Shown: positions 1-9,736 of the stretch, in pieces | Layout of the letters: each line of letters starts with the position of its first letter | How positions within the stretch are numbered: position 1 is the stretch's first letter | DNA from: Metaphire vulgaris | Taxonomy: Eukaryota; Annelida; Clitellata; Crassiclitellata; Megascolecidae | Assembly (NCBI GenBank): GCA_018105865.1 | Contig: CM030841.1 | Coordinates: forward strand, 12,692,182 to 12,756,181 | Length of the DNA: 64,000 nucleotides | Reading direction: 5' to 3' | Program-made: the position numbers and the translations under genes | The notes under the pieces: model-generated | Database searches by the model: none | The model's input: the letters and a program-made list of their open reading frames with translations, nothing else | What the model was told of the DNA's origin: nothing

Positions 1-620
1 AGTAATTACATCTGCCTTTCATTTTCTAATGAATACCTAATTCTCAAAGAGCTGCATCTGTAGAAACAGTGCAGCACTGCGATGTTACCACAGCAACATT
101 ATAATAGACCAGTGGTTGCGAATCTATGGCATACGTGCCACAGCCGACACTCAGAGCCTCATCTGCCGGCATGCAAATAGGGCCTAAGGCTCTTTGTATC
201 ATTGAAAACTCTCTTCTAGGTTTTTTCTTCATAAGACACATATGAATTGCTTTGCTAAACCAAAACCTCTGTATCTAGGCTTAATCAAATTTGAGCGTTG
301 GCACTTTACGATAAATACATGGGCTTTGGGTTGAATCTTGGGCACGCGACCCCTAAAAGGTTTGCCATCGCTTTAATAGACTCTTTGGGAAATTAAAATC
401 GTTGCTGCCTGCAAGGTATGGTTGTCATTAATACCACATCATATTTGTTCCAAACAGAGAACATGATAGGCATGAAAAGCAATTTTACTTAGTGAATCGT
501 GAAAATATGCACCATGGAATATTGCAAAGCAGAAATTCGACGAAACTATCTGGCAAGCTAAAGATAGATAATTATCTCAGACACAGGTCTCGCATCATGC
601 TTGAAACTGGTCCGAGGTAC
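1..620. other. Macoilin intron, no exon found
   Basis: Intron after exon 6. A minus-strand open stretch at 44-241 does not match the expected next macoilin segment and has no convincing splice sites. At about 300-360 the plus strand carries GGGTTGAATCTTGGGCACGC, which resembles an RNA polymerase III B box, so a worn tRNA-derived SINE is possible. Confidence 0.4.
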
Positions 621-723
621 CTTTCAGTTTGTCATTAACTGAGGCAGAGTCCGTGAGCGGTAGGGCGTCTTGGAGGAGTCGCATGTGAAAGTGATTCTCT
701 CGCTGCACGTCATGTTGTTTTTT
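621..723 (-). CDS. MACO1: Macoilin coding exon 6
   Basis: Acceptor TTATTTGTAG, donor AAAG|GTACCT, phase 0 in and 1 out. Encodes QRENHFHMRLLQDALP, matching the charged post-membrane segment of macoilin. The next exon must lie left of the window. Confidence 0.88.
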
Positions 724-3700
724 CTACAAATAAACAGCATGCAGAAAATTAATCATTTGCTTTACAATATGACCCATTTCTCACAAAACATCTTACATTT
801 ATTTCATGGTTCAACTGAATTTGCTGAAGAAGAAAAGAGATGTCAGAAATATCAAATAAATACATGAAAATTCAGCCTAGCACTCGTACGACAAAGAAAT
901 GAATCTATCAAACTCATGCCGGTTACCAATCGAAATCTCTGAGAAATGCAGCTTTTGAAACTGAATCCAAGTGTTATTACTGGATAACCAACACTGCAAA
1001 CAAAGAAGCAACATCCCTTTAACTCAAGTGCTAAGTAATGGTTAATGCCTTCTAGTCTCATTTCAGATCCAATATTGCCAGTACATCAACAAGTCCAGCA
1101 TGAAAAAGCACTTCCCAGCAAATTTAGATTAAAACCAAATGTATTAAAACCATTGCTGTGTCTAATGAAGACATTGTTTTCCATTATTTAACTTAAGGAT
1201 GCTCAATAAGTTGCCAATGTCGGGCAAAAGCACTCGATAAAGTCCTGAATTCAAAAACTATCTTTAGTTAATCAAACCAAAGCTAAAACCTCAATACCTC
1301 AACTTTAGTCTAAGTTAACAGAAAAGTTAACAGAAAGTGCTATTATTCATGACACCAAAGAGTGGACTGGAATTTTTTAATTACAGCATCCTGAGAAGAA
1401 CTGCTGAGGACTGATTCAGATGGAGACAAATCGTGACTTTCAACCTTTAAGTCGAAGAAGATGGCACATGATGAAAATGAACAGAAAGTAGTGAATGCAC
1501 GTGGATGTGGAATGCCTCGAGCCGTAAAAATATGAGTAAATACGAACACCTGTGCCGACTAACCAGTGTGCAGCAAACGGTCGACAGAGGTCCAGATGAA
1601 ACGGAAAGGACTTGAGATCCCTGAGACGAACTCCCACTTCAATGTACAGAAACAAAAACGAAAGCAGGATCGAAGGAAGACAACCGCTTCGCTCTAAAAA
1701 CAGAAACCGTAAACGATGCCTTATGAAACAAACTTAACTACATAGACATTGATAATAATTAAATATTGATACAAATTTTAGTTTGTGAAAACCCAATAGA
1801 CAACGATCGGAAAGAACTAATTTCTAACAAAGTTTCTTCCACGTTTAGCCTTTCTTTTTATTTCCAACAAGGTTTTTTCCACTGTTATTTTTAACCCTTA
1901 AACTGCCGGAACCGAGTATACTTGGTTACAGTGCATATAGTTACAAAGCATCTGGCGGTTTAAGGGTTAAATTTCCAATTACAACAGGTGAGGTCATATG
2001 CTTATATTCCAGCTATACCTTGGTCATAGACACCAAATCTTCATTGTCCACAATTCCTGGCAAACTACCCCATATGCTGAGAATTTCAGTGGCGTTTTAA
2101 CGGCTATCCTTTAATATCCACGTCAGCTTATTTAAATAATGCGGGTACAACTTTTCTGAAGTAGTGAAATGCATACACAGTCAAAACTTTAAAGAGCATA
2201 AGTTCCTCAATGCCAAAAGAAGCCCCACAAATAACTGATTACCAATAAACAAGCACATCACACAACAGACACACAGGGCTGAACGTCACTAAAACATCAG
2301 CATAAAGTACCTGTCTGCCATACGTACTGAACCCATACGTAGGTACTTGCAGTGAACATCAACCACTGAACGGGAATGAACAGGTAGCAGGCAACATCAG
2401 AAGTGATCGTAATGCAGACAAAGAAAATAGAAAATGCCTACAAAATCAAGAAAACTCACGTGAGAAATTCAAAATAAGCACTTCCAATACCAACAACGGC
2501 AGTTTAACGCACACAGCTTTGCACATACGTCACAAAGCCAAGAGAAGTCTTTGAAATTCATATAAAACTGCTATGCACAACATTCCTTCCAAACTGAATA
2601 GCTTCAGTCTGTGCACTGCTGAAAATTAGGAGTCTAGGCATTATTATTAATATCGGGACATAGGGGAACTAAGAAGAGAAATTAGAAAACTGAGCTACAC
2701 AGTCAAAGTGTACCAAGCCAAGTTTGGCTAAGTCACCCAAGCAGTACTAGGCAGCCATGAGGCATTACCGGTAGTTGCAACAGACTATGGTCCGACCAAT
2801 GTACCCGGCTCTATGTTTTTCTTTACGACACAGTATAAAGCAATACACAGCAATATTATTTTACGCTTCGCTTTTATATTTACAATATCAAATGTCCAAG
2901 TAGCTCACAAGTGCATCTGCTCATTTGCAATAATTTTGTCAGTAAACATCAGCCTAACCCCTTAAGTACCGTGGTGATGAGTGCCACTCTTCGTATATAC
3001 CATAGACACCATACATTTGCTGGCAGCAAAAGAGTTAAACACATACATGCAAAAAATTAAGTAGTCATTATCGCCAATTAACCAACCCGGATTGAACCAC
3101 AATACTTGAAATTTTAGTCCATTATGCTCCAAACTTGTTGAGTAAGAGCAGGAAGAAAGGCCCAAGCCAATCTTGAGCAAACTGCTGCCATTTCATACCA
3201 GCAGTAAATGATCGCACTGCAAAATTTTGTATCTGAGCGATTATTTATAATTATTATGACATGTGAACCAGGGCCTAGATTCTAAAAAAAACTGTCTTAA
3301 GATAATCTTAAGATGATTCTAAGCTTTGTTGTAAGTTTGAGACTTAAGAAGTCTTAAAATAATCTAGTAAATTCAGTTAAGGTATTTCACTTATGTTGCC
3401 AAGGTTGAAATTCAAATCATTGGCAGAACTTAAATAAGCATATCATATGAAACATTAATAAATTAAAAATAGGAAATGGGTTTCTGAAACTTCTCAGCTT
3501 GACTTAAAATCATAGACACGTCTGTTCTAGAGATAATTTTTATTAAAAAAATTGATAACACTCATAAAATTGCACCTAGACAGTAATAAACAAACAACAT
3601 TCACCTGTCATCTAAAAGCTGATATATTTTCAAAGACCTACAGTGTATAGTCAATAGTAGGTACATTCTGTTGATTAAGACTTTTACAATGATTAAGACT

Positions 3701-5475
3701 TATACAATCACAGAGAAACTTTGTATGTCTGTTTAACATAGAGATATCACAAGCTCTTAACATAAATAGCTTTTAAAAATCATTATAATAGATAACGAGA
3801 GGATTAAATTTGTAACTAGCTTGTAGACAATTCTGTACATACATGTAGACAGGTGCCTAACCAGTGACCGCAGTGTAAACTAGCTGTGATTTGTTAAAAG
3901 GAGGGTTTTTGTACATTAATTGAACATTTGAATGCCACTACACCTATCATGCTTCAAACACCAAGAAACAAACTTTCAATAGGGTTGGTATACAGAAAAG
4001 CACTCATATTTAGTACTCTGTCACAGTGCATACTGCATAGCCAATGCAACTTCAAAAACTCTTTAAAACAACCACAATAATACGCTGGAGACATTCAAGA
4101 AGCACCTTAAAACTGAGCTATTCATTAGATGCTATGATGTAATGTGACCACCTCTCTGTACTTATATAGGCAATTTTATTTCTGTTTCATATTGTTATTG
4201 TTACGTGCCCTTGCAGTCGTTAGACATCATGTCACGTTAATCTTGTCGTTTAATAATAATAATAATAATATTCTACAGGCATAAGCAAAAAGATGAGCAC
4301 AAAAATACCTTGCACTGTGCTAGATAATTAGAAAATATGGCCAAATAGGTGAATAGAAGAATTATACAATCACCAAAATATACTGTAACATTAACAAATT
4401 AGAAATACTTGATTAACAGAACCTATTCATAAGTCACAATATAGGCAAAACCGGTAATATAAGTAAATATATGTATAGGTATATATACACACAGGTAAAT
4501 CTGCCTTAAACAGTCACTCACCAGACCTTGGAACTTGTAACAATCATAAGCACTTTGAAGTGCCAACCAGAATGGCCAGAGATATTCAAATCGAAATTCC
4601 AAGATGAAGTCAGCCAAAAGCACCAGAGCCCAGACAAGGAAAAATTTCAAGTACATGAAGATGCTGTAAAATTTCAAATAAAAACAGTCTGTAGAGTTAC
4701 ATTATATAGAATTGTGTACTATGTGTTTTACACAAATATAAGGCATATGATCGAGAATATGCACTATGCTCCTTAACATCCATACATATAATAATATATA
4801 AGGTCAAGTACAAAATATCTGCCACCTGAGTGTGCACAGAAGTCAATTGCAAAAGCCCATATGCAAGAAGACATTGCAATGAATAATGCATTCACCTACT
4901 GCATTCTATTCAATGTCTAAGCGATCGTACAATGTTGTCTGGTCCCTGTGTTTCGTTTCTGAATTCTCTGCTCTATGTCCATGCTGATATTCTGGTCAAT
5001 GAAAAAACTGGAACTGGATCCAAAACTGGATCGGGGCAGATTAGTAACTTATGCAGATAAAAACAGAATAAATCTTCCAACACTGCCACTACAACGCTGT
5101 GCAATTACAATTATGCGCTAAGTGAGCAAAAATTTCGTGCATTTTTATTGCGCCTGTTGGGTAGTAACAAAGCAGATGCTTATTTTTAGGCACTTATCCA
5201 ACATCAGAAAAGCTGTGGTAGAAATGCAGTACTCAGTTTAGGCGAGGGTCGATAAAATCTCTGGGGCAGCATGCATTGGTGGCTTTACTATCAAATTATA
5301 TTACAACGGCGAGACGCCGATGCTGAGCCGTGGCCTATGCCGGCGGCGGTGGGAGCCCCCACTTCCATCCGCGAGTCTCTTACCTTGCGTAGATGCCGTC
5401 GGCGATTTTTCCAGGTCGTTTCAGGGGACGTCTCGGCTTTCCGGTGCAGCAGTCGCCGGCATTTCTCCTCTTCAT
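621..5475 (-). CDS. MACO1: Macoilin, N-terminal part (gene runs off the left edge)
   Basis: Six coding exons on the minus strand, 5384-5475, 4522-4663, 2311-2437, 1564-1693, 927-993 and 621-723, join in frame with GT-AG borders and matching phases (2, 0, 1, 2, 0, 1). They encode about 220 residues. The start is MKRRNA, the conserved macoilin N-terminus. Hydrophobic segments follow, including LVLLADFILEFRFEYLWPFW, VQWLMFTASTYVWVQYVW and the HLDLCRPFAAHC-VGYPVITLGF junction, all hallmarks of the family. Macoilin (TMEM57) is a conserved ER membrane protein, mostly neuronal, with N-terminal membrane helices and a long C-terminal coiled-coil half. Only the membrane half and the first charged segment (QRENHFHMRLLQDALP) are present; the coiled-coil exons would lie left of base 1. 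Identification is by recognition of these motifs; I am confident. Confidence 0.95.
927..993 (-). CDS. MACO1: Macoilin coding exon 5
   Basis: Acceptor TTTGCAG, donor TTG|GTAACC, phase 2 in and 0 out. Encodes VGYPVITLGFSFKSCISQ, the last conserved membrane segment before the charged region. Confidence 0.94.
1564..1693 (-). CDS. MACO1: Macoilin coding exon 4
   Basis: Acceptor TTTTTAG, donor CTG|GTTAGT, phase 1 in and 2 out. Encodes a helix (LLSFLFLYIEVGVRLRDLK) followed by the signature DLCRPFAAHC. Confidence 0.95.
1895..1966. mobile_element. piggyBac-type MITE, 72 bp
   Basis: Flanked by TTAA on both sides (1891-1894 and 1967-1970). The ends are inverted repeats, CCCTTAAACTGCC against GGCGGTTTAAGGG. 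A TTAA target with CCC...GGG ends is the piggyBac signature. Lies between macoilin exons 3 and 4. Confidence 0.75.
2311..2437 (-). CDS. MACO1: Macoilin coding exon 3
   Basis: Too short for a long open frame but has clean borders: acceptor TTTTGTAG and donor CAG|GTACTT, phase 0 in and 1 out. Encodes AFSIFFVCI and LFIPVQWLMFTASTYVWVQY, the second conserved membrane block. Confidence 0.93.
4085..4271 (+). mobile_element. 5'-truncated LINE 3' end with (TAA)n tail
   Basis: The open frame at 4088-4147 reads ETFKKHLKTELFIRCY then a stop, the typical C-terminus of CR1-like LINE reverse transcriptase ORFs. It is followed by a short 3' UTR and an AAT-repeat tail. Sits in the macoilin intron between exons 2 and 3, opposite to the gene. 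Confidence 0.65.
4522..4663 (-). CDS. MACO1: Macoilin coding exon 2
   Basis: Acceptor TTTTACAG, phase 2 in and phase 0 out at CTG|GTGAGT. Encodes the first strongly conserved membrane block (YLKFFLVWALVLLADF, then FRFEYLWPFW). Confidence 0.96.
5384..5475 (-). CDS. MACO1: Macoilin coding exon 1
   Basis: Begins at the ATG at 5475 (MKRRNAGDCC), a basic cytosolic N-terminus, and ends in phase 2 at a GCAAG|GTAAGA donor. The protein start matches the invariant macoilin start, which fixes the choice of ATG. Confidence 0.93.
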
Positions 5476-5760
5476 ATTCCGTCTAATGTCTGTCGTCGGA
5501 TTGCTCAAAATGCTCGATGCAAAGCGACTTCGAGAAACACGACGGTGCCAGAGCAGAATTATTATTCGCGTTTTTCTCTTTGTGTGATATACTCTGCCTC
5601 CGTCTCGAAGTCTATCTCAGTCTCAGTCTCTGTCTCATTATACTCTCATAGACTCATAGTCTCGTTCTCCGAGTCTCTCTCAGTCTCTCTGAGTCTCCGT
5701 TTATTTCTCGACTGTGATGCCGTAAACGATGTAGCCACTCCGTATTTTTAAAACACGAAC
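5476..5760 (-). promoter_or_regulatory. MACO1: Macoilin 5' UTR and proximal promoter, GAGA-rich
   Basis: Immediately upstream of the macoilin ATG the minus strand is CpG-containing and then becomes a run of GAGACT/GAGA-type purine repeats (about 5590-5706). No TATA box is apparent. Such GAGA tracts are common in metazoan proximal promoters. The transcription start is not visible directly; a site between about 5550 and 5750 is an inference. Confidence 0.45.
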
Positions 5761-5773
5761 AATCCCATTTCGA

Positions 5774-5821
5774 AAATAATAATAATAATGATGGTGGATG
5801 ATGATGATGATGATGATAATG

Positions 5822-5860
<39 letters not shown>
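5774..5860 (+). repeat. (ATG)n/(AAT)n microsatellite
   Basis: Compound trinucleotide run just upstream of macoilin. Confidence 0.95.
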
Positions 5861-5924
5861 GTCAGTTGAAACAGTAAACGGATTCAGAGGCTATCTCGAT
5901 AAACTAGGTTATTGAATGAAGATG

Positions 5925-6037
5925 GTTACATCAGTGGTTTTCACACAGGCTTACTTAGTCTCCTAATTAAACCACTTAAAATCACATTATTATTATATTA
6001 TTATTATGGCTCTTTTTTACTACTGCTATTATTATTA

Positions 6038-6069
<32 letters not shown>
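5925..6069 (+). repeat. Interspersed repeat ending in (ATT)n
   Basis: AGTGGTTTTCACACAGGCTT followed by CCACTTAAAATCAC and an ATT tail. The same unit is at 40290-40627, where it is split by a hAT MITE, and in worn form in inverse orientation at about 27919-28040. Confidence 0.7.
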
Positions 6070-6071
<2 letters not shown>

Positions 6072-6320
6072 AACTATTACTATTTTTATAACTAGAAGAT
6101 GGGATATTCTCATTCCAACAGTTCAAAATCGAGTGAGTTAGGGCAGATAAAGACATTTTAACCTCCATACAGGGTCGGTCTTCACTCCCTCCCCTAACTC
6201 CACCAGCAAATCGAATGAATCAAACCAACTCGGCTACCATTGAAAATACCATCCAGGAATAATATTCCAGTCAATCTAGTGAGGTATAAATCTCTTTTTA
6301 AATAAATGTATTCTGGACAG

Positions 6321-6477
6321 CAGGGATATTTTTACACTCCCCTAACACTCCCAATTTGAGGTCGACACCCCCCAAATTGGTAATGTGACAATGGTATGCA
6401 TACAAATTAGCTCAAGACACACCCCAACAAAAATTGAGGTTGACACCCCCAAATTCACAATCCTAGAAATATCCCTG
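6321..6477. mobile_element. hAT-type MITE, CAGGGATATTT family
   Basis: Ends CAGGGATATTTTTACAC and TAGAAATATCCCTG. Perfect 8-bp target duplication CTGGACAG at 6313-6320 and 6478-6485. Related copies lie at 22521-22852 and 59607-59983. Confidence 0.9.
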
Positions 6478-6570
6478 CTGGACAGTGTTACATCATATGC
6501 CTGATACTGTCAGAATCTCAGTCTAAAATGTTATCCAAGTGGAAGGTGATGTTGAGGGTACCGGTACTGT

Positions 6571-6917
6571 CATAGGCGCCCACATAAATTTTTCCAGGAG
6601 GGGCAAAACACAATGATCAGGGTTACGTCACATAAATTTTTTCAGGAGGGGCAAAACATTTTAACACAATGGTCACGGTTAATATTTTAGCAAGGAGTGT
6701 GAAAGTACCGATAATTGTGAAATCATCCTGTTTTCTGACATCCTTTAAGAAAAATCTTAAGACTTATTTGTTTAGAAAATTGCATTCTCTTCTGCCTTAG
6801 ATTGTTTTCCATTTATATTTTTTGCTGATGACTGTTATTTTATTTATTTTTATTGGACTATGTAATGTGCCCTTGCTCCTGACATTTTGGTAATATGGCA
6901 CACAAGAAACTGTCAGT

Positions 6918-6980
<63 letters not shown>

Positions 6981-7050
6981 TTTGTATTTGCATTTTCTAG
7001 TGGGGGGCAGTGCCCCCTCTTGCCCCAATGTGCGGGCGCCCATGGCCATG
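6571..7050. mobile_element. hAT-type element carrying a LINE tail
   Basis: Ends CATAGGCGCCCACA and TGCGGGCGCCCATGGCCATG. Perfect 8-bp duplication GGTACTGT at 6563-6570 and 7051-7058. A LINE 3' end (6742-6980) sits inside it, so the LINE inserted into this element or its ancestor. Confidence 0.75.
6742..6980 (+). mobile_element. 5'-truncated LINE 3' end with (TAA)n tail
   Basis: The frame at 6742-6800 reads SFKKNLKTYLFRKLHSLLP then a stop, the same type of LINE C-terminus as at 4088. A 3' UTR and an AAT run (6919-6980) follow. Confidence 0.65.
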
Positions 7051-7058
7051 GGTACTGT

Positions 7059-8509
7059 GCCCCTATTCATTTAAACGGACACGGATCCATTAATAAAAGT
7101 AGGGTGTCACTGTTTTTTGGCTGAACCTCCTCTACAGTATATAGATGGTTCTGGTTCTGGGGAGCTCCTGCTGAGAACAAATGTAGCATCTTGTAGCTGA
7201 GCAAGTTGGCAACAATGCTACATCAACACAGAAATAATGTACCTAATGGTTTAAAGAATGGTAATGGTTGATTTCATGGACATAAATATGCCTAAAAAAT
7301 TTTACCGCTCAAATCTATAGCATGAAAGAAAATACAAAAATTACAAAATATCTTTCTGAAATTTCTTAAAAATAGCTGTTACAGTCTTCAAGTACAGATT
7401 TATGTCTTATAAGTTCTACTTTACATAAATTCAAAAACATCAAACAGTGGGCAAATCAAAATGCTAGATACAAAAGAACAGGTAGTATGTAAAAATGATT
7501 CCAGTCATCAATCATATACAGTGTATCTATATAAAATTCTTTCAAGACAACAATAATATGCATGACTCCGCATAACAAAATACATAACAACAATGCCATC
7601 ATTCAACAAATACAATATGTAGCAATAATGAATGTTCGGTACTTGGCAATTCATAATCGTCAAATGTTAAGTCAACTAACATTAAGAAGTAGTATTGCAA
7701 TAATTCTTGCACTAAGTTTTGTCATGGTACATTAACACAATCATTACCTTATGCTATCATTACCTTATGTAATTATAATATAGGCCTGTGGCCGTGATTA
7801 CACACATTTTCTGTAAAGAATTCGACAAATAAATAAAGTGATCTCAAAGCTTACCACCAAGTTACTGAATCAACTGAACTTTTGAAACTATGTTGCAGTG
7901 AGCACTATTGCAACCCAAACAATCTATCAATTATAATGGTTGAATGACAAACAGTATAAAACAATATCACCCTACAACATACATTAGTGTTTGCTTTTTT
8001 AGACAATTTTTAAAGTACACTGTACGCTGCACAATCAGTGATAAAAATGCCTTGTAAAATGCTCTGAGTTAAATTACGATGATGGTAACTTCTCAATGCA
8101 ATATTTTAAAGCCTCTGAAGATATCTGATGTTCAATTTTCAGTGATGTTCAAGATGTCTGATGTTCATTTCAATTCTTTCCAGAAAATTCATCCCAAATT
8201 TCCATAATTGCACTTGTTTAAAGTCTAGACTGCAATAAGCCAAACTGATGAGCAGACAATCACAGAAGTATAAAATAAATCACAAACTGCAATTACGGAA
8301 CAAATAACTAGAAACTGTCCACAAATCAAAACAACATACTTCATATACCGGGTAAAATTGCAGTGAAATGACATTAAACGTTAACTATACATATGAAATT
8401 TGAATTTCTAAAGACAGTTGCTAAATTTAAATTTGAAAATGTTCAACTAAATAGACAGCACTGTTAGAAAAGCTTCCCCTCATTTAAAAAAATGAGAATG
8501 CCATATCTT
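7059..8509. other. Intergenic, AT-rich, nothing recognised
   Basis: No exon, RNA gene or clear transposon ends seen between the MITE at 6571-7050 and the receptor 3' end. Confidence 0.5.
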
Positions 8510-8530
8510 ATATGGCATATCGGAGATCAC

Positions 8531-8536
8531 TTTATT
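8531..8536 (-). terminator. Candidate poly(A) signal of the receptor gene
   Basis: AATAAA on the minus strand, about 320 bases past the receptor stop codon. It is the first perfect hexamer I noticed downstream. Cleavage near 8510 is inferred. Confidence 0.5.
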
Positions 8537-8636
8537 TTGAGCAGTTTGAGGTTAATGCTTGTCTGCTACAAATCATATGCCACGCTTAAAATTCACAAAA
8601 TATCTGCATATCTATATCAACATTCATACCGAATGT

Positions 8637-8827
8637 CAGTGGCGGCTCTATGATTTGGCAAGTGAGGGGGGCGTTGGGGTGGCAACTACTAATCATGGGG
8701 GGCCAACCATTTGTTGTTTAATGTATGCAGCATTAAGTATAGGGTCCCAACAGGGGGTCACTGGGGGGGCCAAGCACTCAATAGAGGGGCACGGGTCCCC
8801 TGGCCCCCTCCGGTGGAGCTGCCACTG
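8637..8827. mobile_element. hAT-type MITE in the receptor 3' UTR
   Basis: Ends CAGTGGCGGCTC and GGAGCTGCCACTG. Target duplication CCGAATGT (8629-8636) against CAGAATGT (8828-8835), 7 of 8 matching. It starts only 27 bases past the stop codon and lies before the candidate poly(A) signal, so it should be part of the mRNA. Confidence 0.85.
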
Positions 8828-8854
8828 CAGAATGTCGACACTATTCTCTGCAAT

Positions 8855-9736
8855 TCAATCGATGCTAAGCAGAAGATTATGAGGCAAGTAACCATTGTTG
8901 TTGCCAGGATAAAATCCGGTGTCCTGAATAACAGGATCTAAAAAGTTTAAATTGACACCGCTAAGACTTTGTTTAGAATGTGAAGGAAATTCCTCTTCCG
9001 TTGTCTTTGCTGCGCTAATTGGGCAGCTGTCGTTGACAGCCAACGCTTCTGTGCCGACAAGTATATCATCAGTCAGTGACTGGCCCTCACTTAGGGTCGC
9101 CAGAAGCTCATCGAGGTGGCTAACAGGAGGCACAGACTGTGTGCTGTTTGAATCGAGTTCTCCTGGTTGATGGTCAAAGCAAACCAGCAGAGTTGGATCT
9201 TCATTCCGGCTGTCGGTTGTACTTCTGCATGATTCTGGTTGATTTCTTGGAATAGATACCGCTGTTGTCGGTATCTGCTCTATCTTCGTGTATCCAATAT
9301 CTGAGAAGCCGCTGGCAATGGGAAAATGAAAATCGTTACAATAGTCAACTTTACCGTCCTTTGTATCACTAGCCAAACAGTTGCCAATGTTCTCTGGCGT
9401 GTTTCCACCTTTCATCCAATTTATCTCTTCCGGGAGAATATATTGTGTCGGGTGGGCTTGAGGCTTCACATCTACGTCCACATTGGGCACAATCCTGTAT
9501 GAGGTGATATCAAGAGCACTGCTGTCACTGCCATCATCATCCTCGATTGTTTCGATACCAGTAAAATTCTTTTGCTGGTAACAGTTTCTGCCTCTATTGG
9601 TATCCATTTGGTCTTTCAATTTGTCATTTATTTCCAAAAGAAGCGGCAACATAGCTGGAGAAGATGGTGGAAAACTGTAATGGCCGCTGTCGTGAGAACC
9701 AGTGCTCACTTGGCTCGGCTGTCTCCAATACTGCAC
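8855..9736 (-). CDS. Receptor exon 15: cytoplasmic tail and stop
   Basis: Acceptor AAAATTTCAG before 9736, phase 0; stop TGA at 8855-8857. Encodes 293 residues, acidic and Ser/Thr-rich. Tyrosines sit in contexts such as CYQQK, SYRIVP, QYILPE, DYCND, GYTKIE and, 11 residues from the end, GYLPHN. No exact YXXQ STAT3 site is present; YLPH and YQQK are near forms. Confidence 0.9.
   Translation of the reverse strand: MQYWRQPSQVSTGSHDSGHYSFPPSSPAMLPLLLEINDKLKDQMDTNRGRNCYQQKNFTGIETIEDDDGSDSSALDITSYRIVPNVDVDVKPQAHPTQYILPEEINWMKGGNTPENIGNCLASDTKDGKVDYCNDFHFPIASGFSDIGYTKIEQIPTTAVSIPRNQPESCRSTTDSRNEDPTLLVCFDHQPGELDSNSTQSVPPVSHLDELLATLSEGQSLTDDILVGTEALAVNDSCPISAAKTTEEEFPSHSKQSLSGVNLNFLDPVIQDTGFYPGNNNGYLPHNLLLSID

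Noticed and set aside
44..241. 65-codon minus-strand frame as a further macoilin exon
   Set aside because: No match to the expected macoilin segment and no good splice borders in phase 1.
5271..5751. Plus-strand frames, one of 143 codons
   Set aside because: Antisense to macoilin exon 1 and its GA-rich 5' UTR; Ser/Leu-rich composition follows from the CT repeats.
8559..8941. Plus-strand frames of 107 and 76 codons
   Set aside because: They run through the hAT MITE at 8637-8827 and the antisense of the receptor tail.
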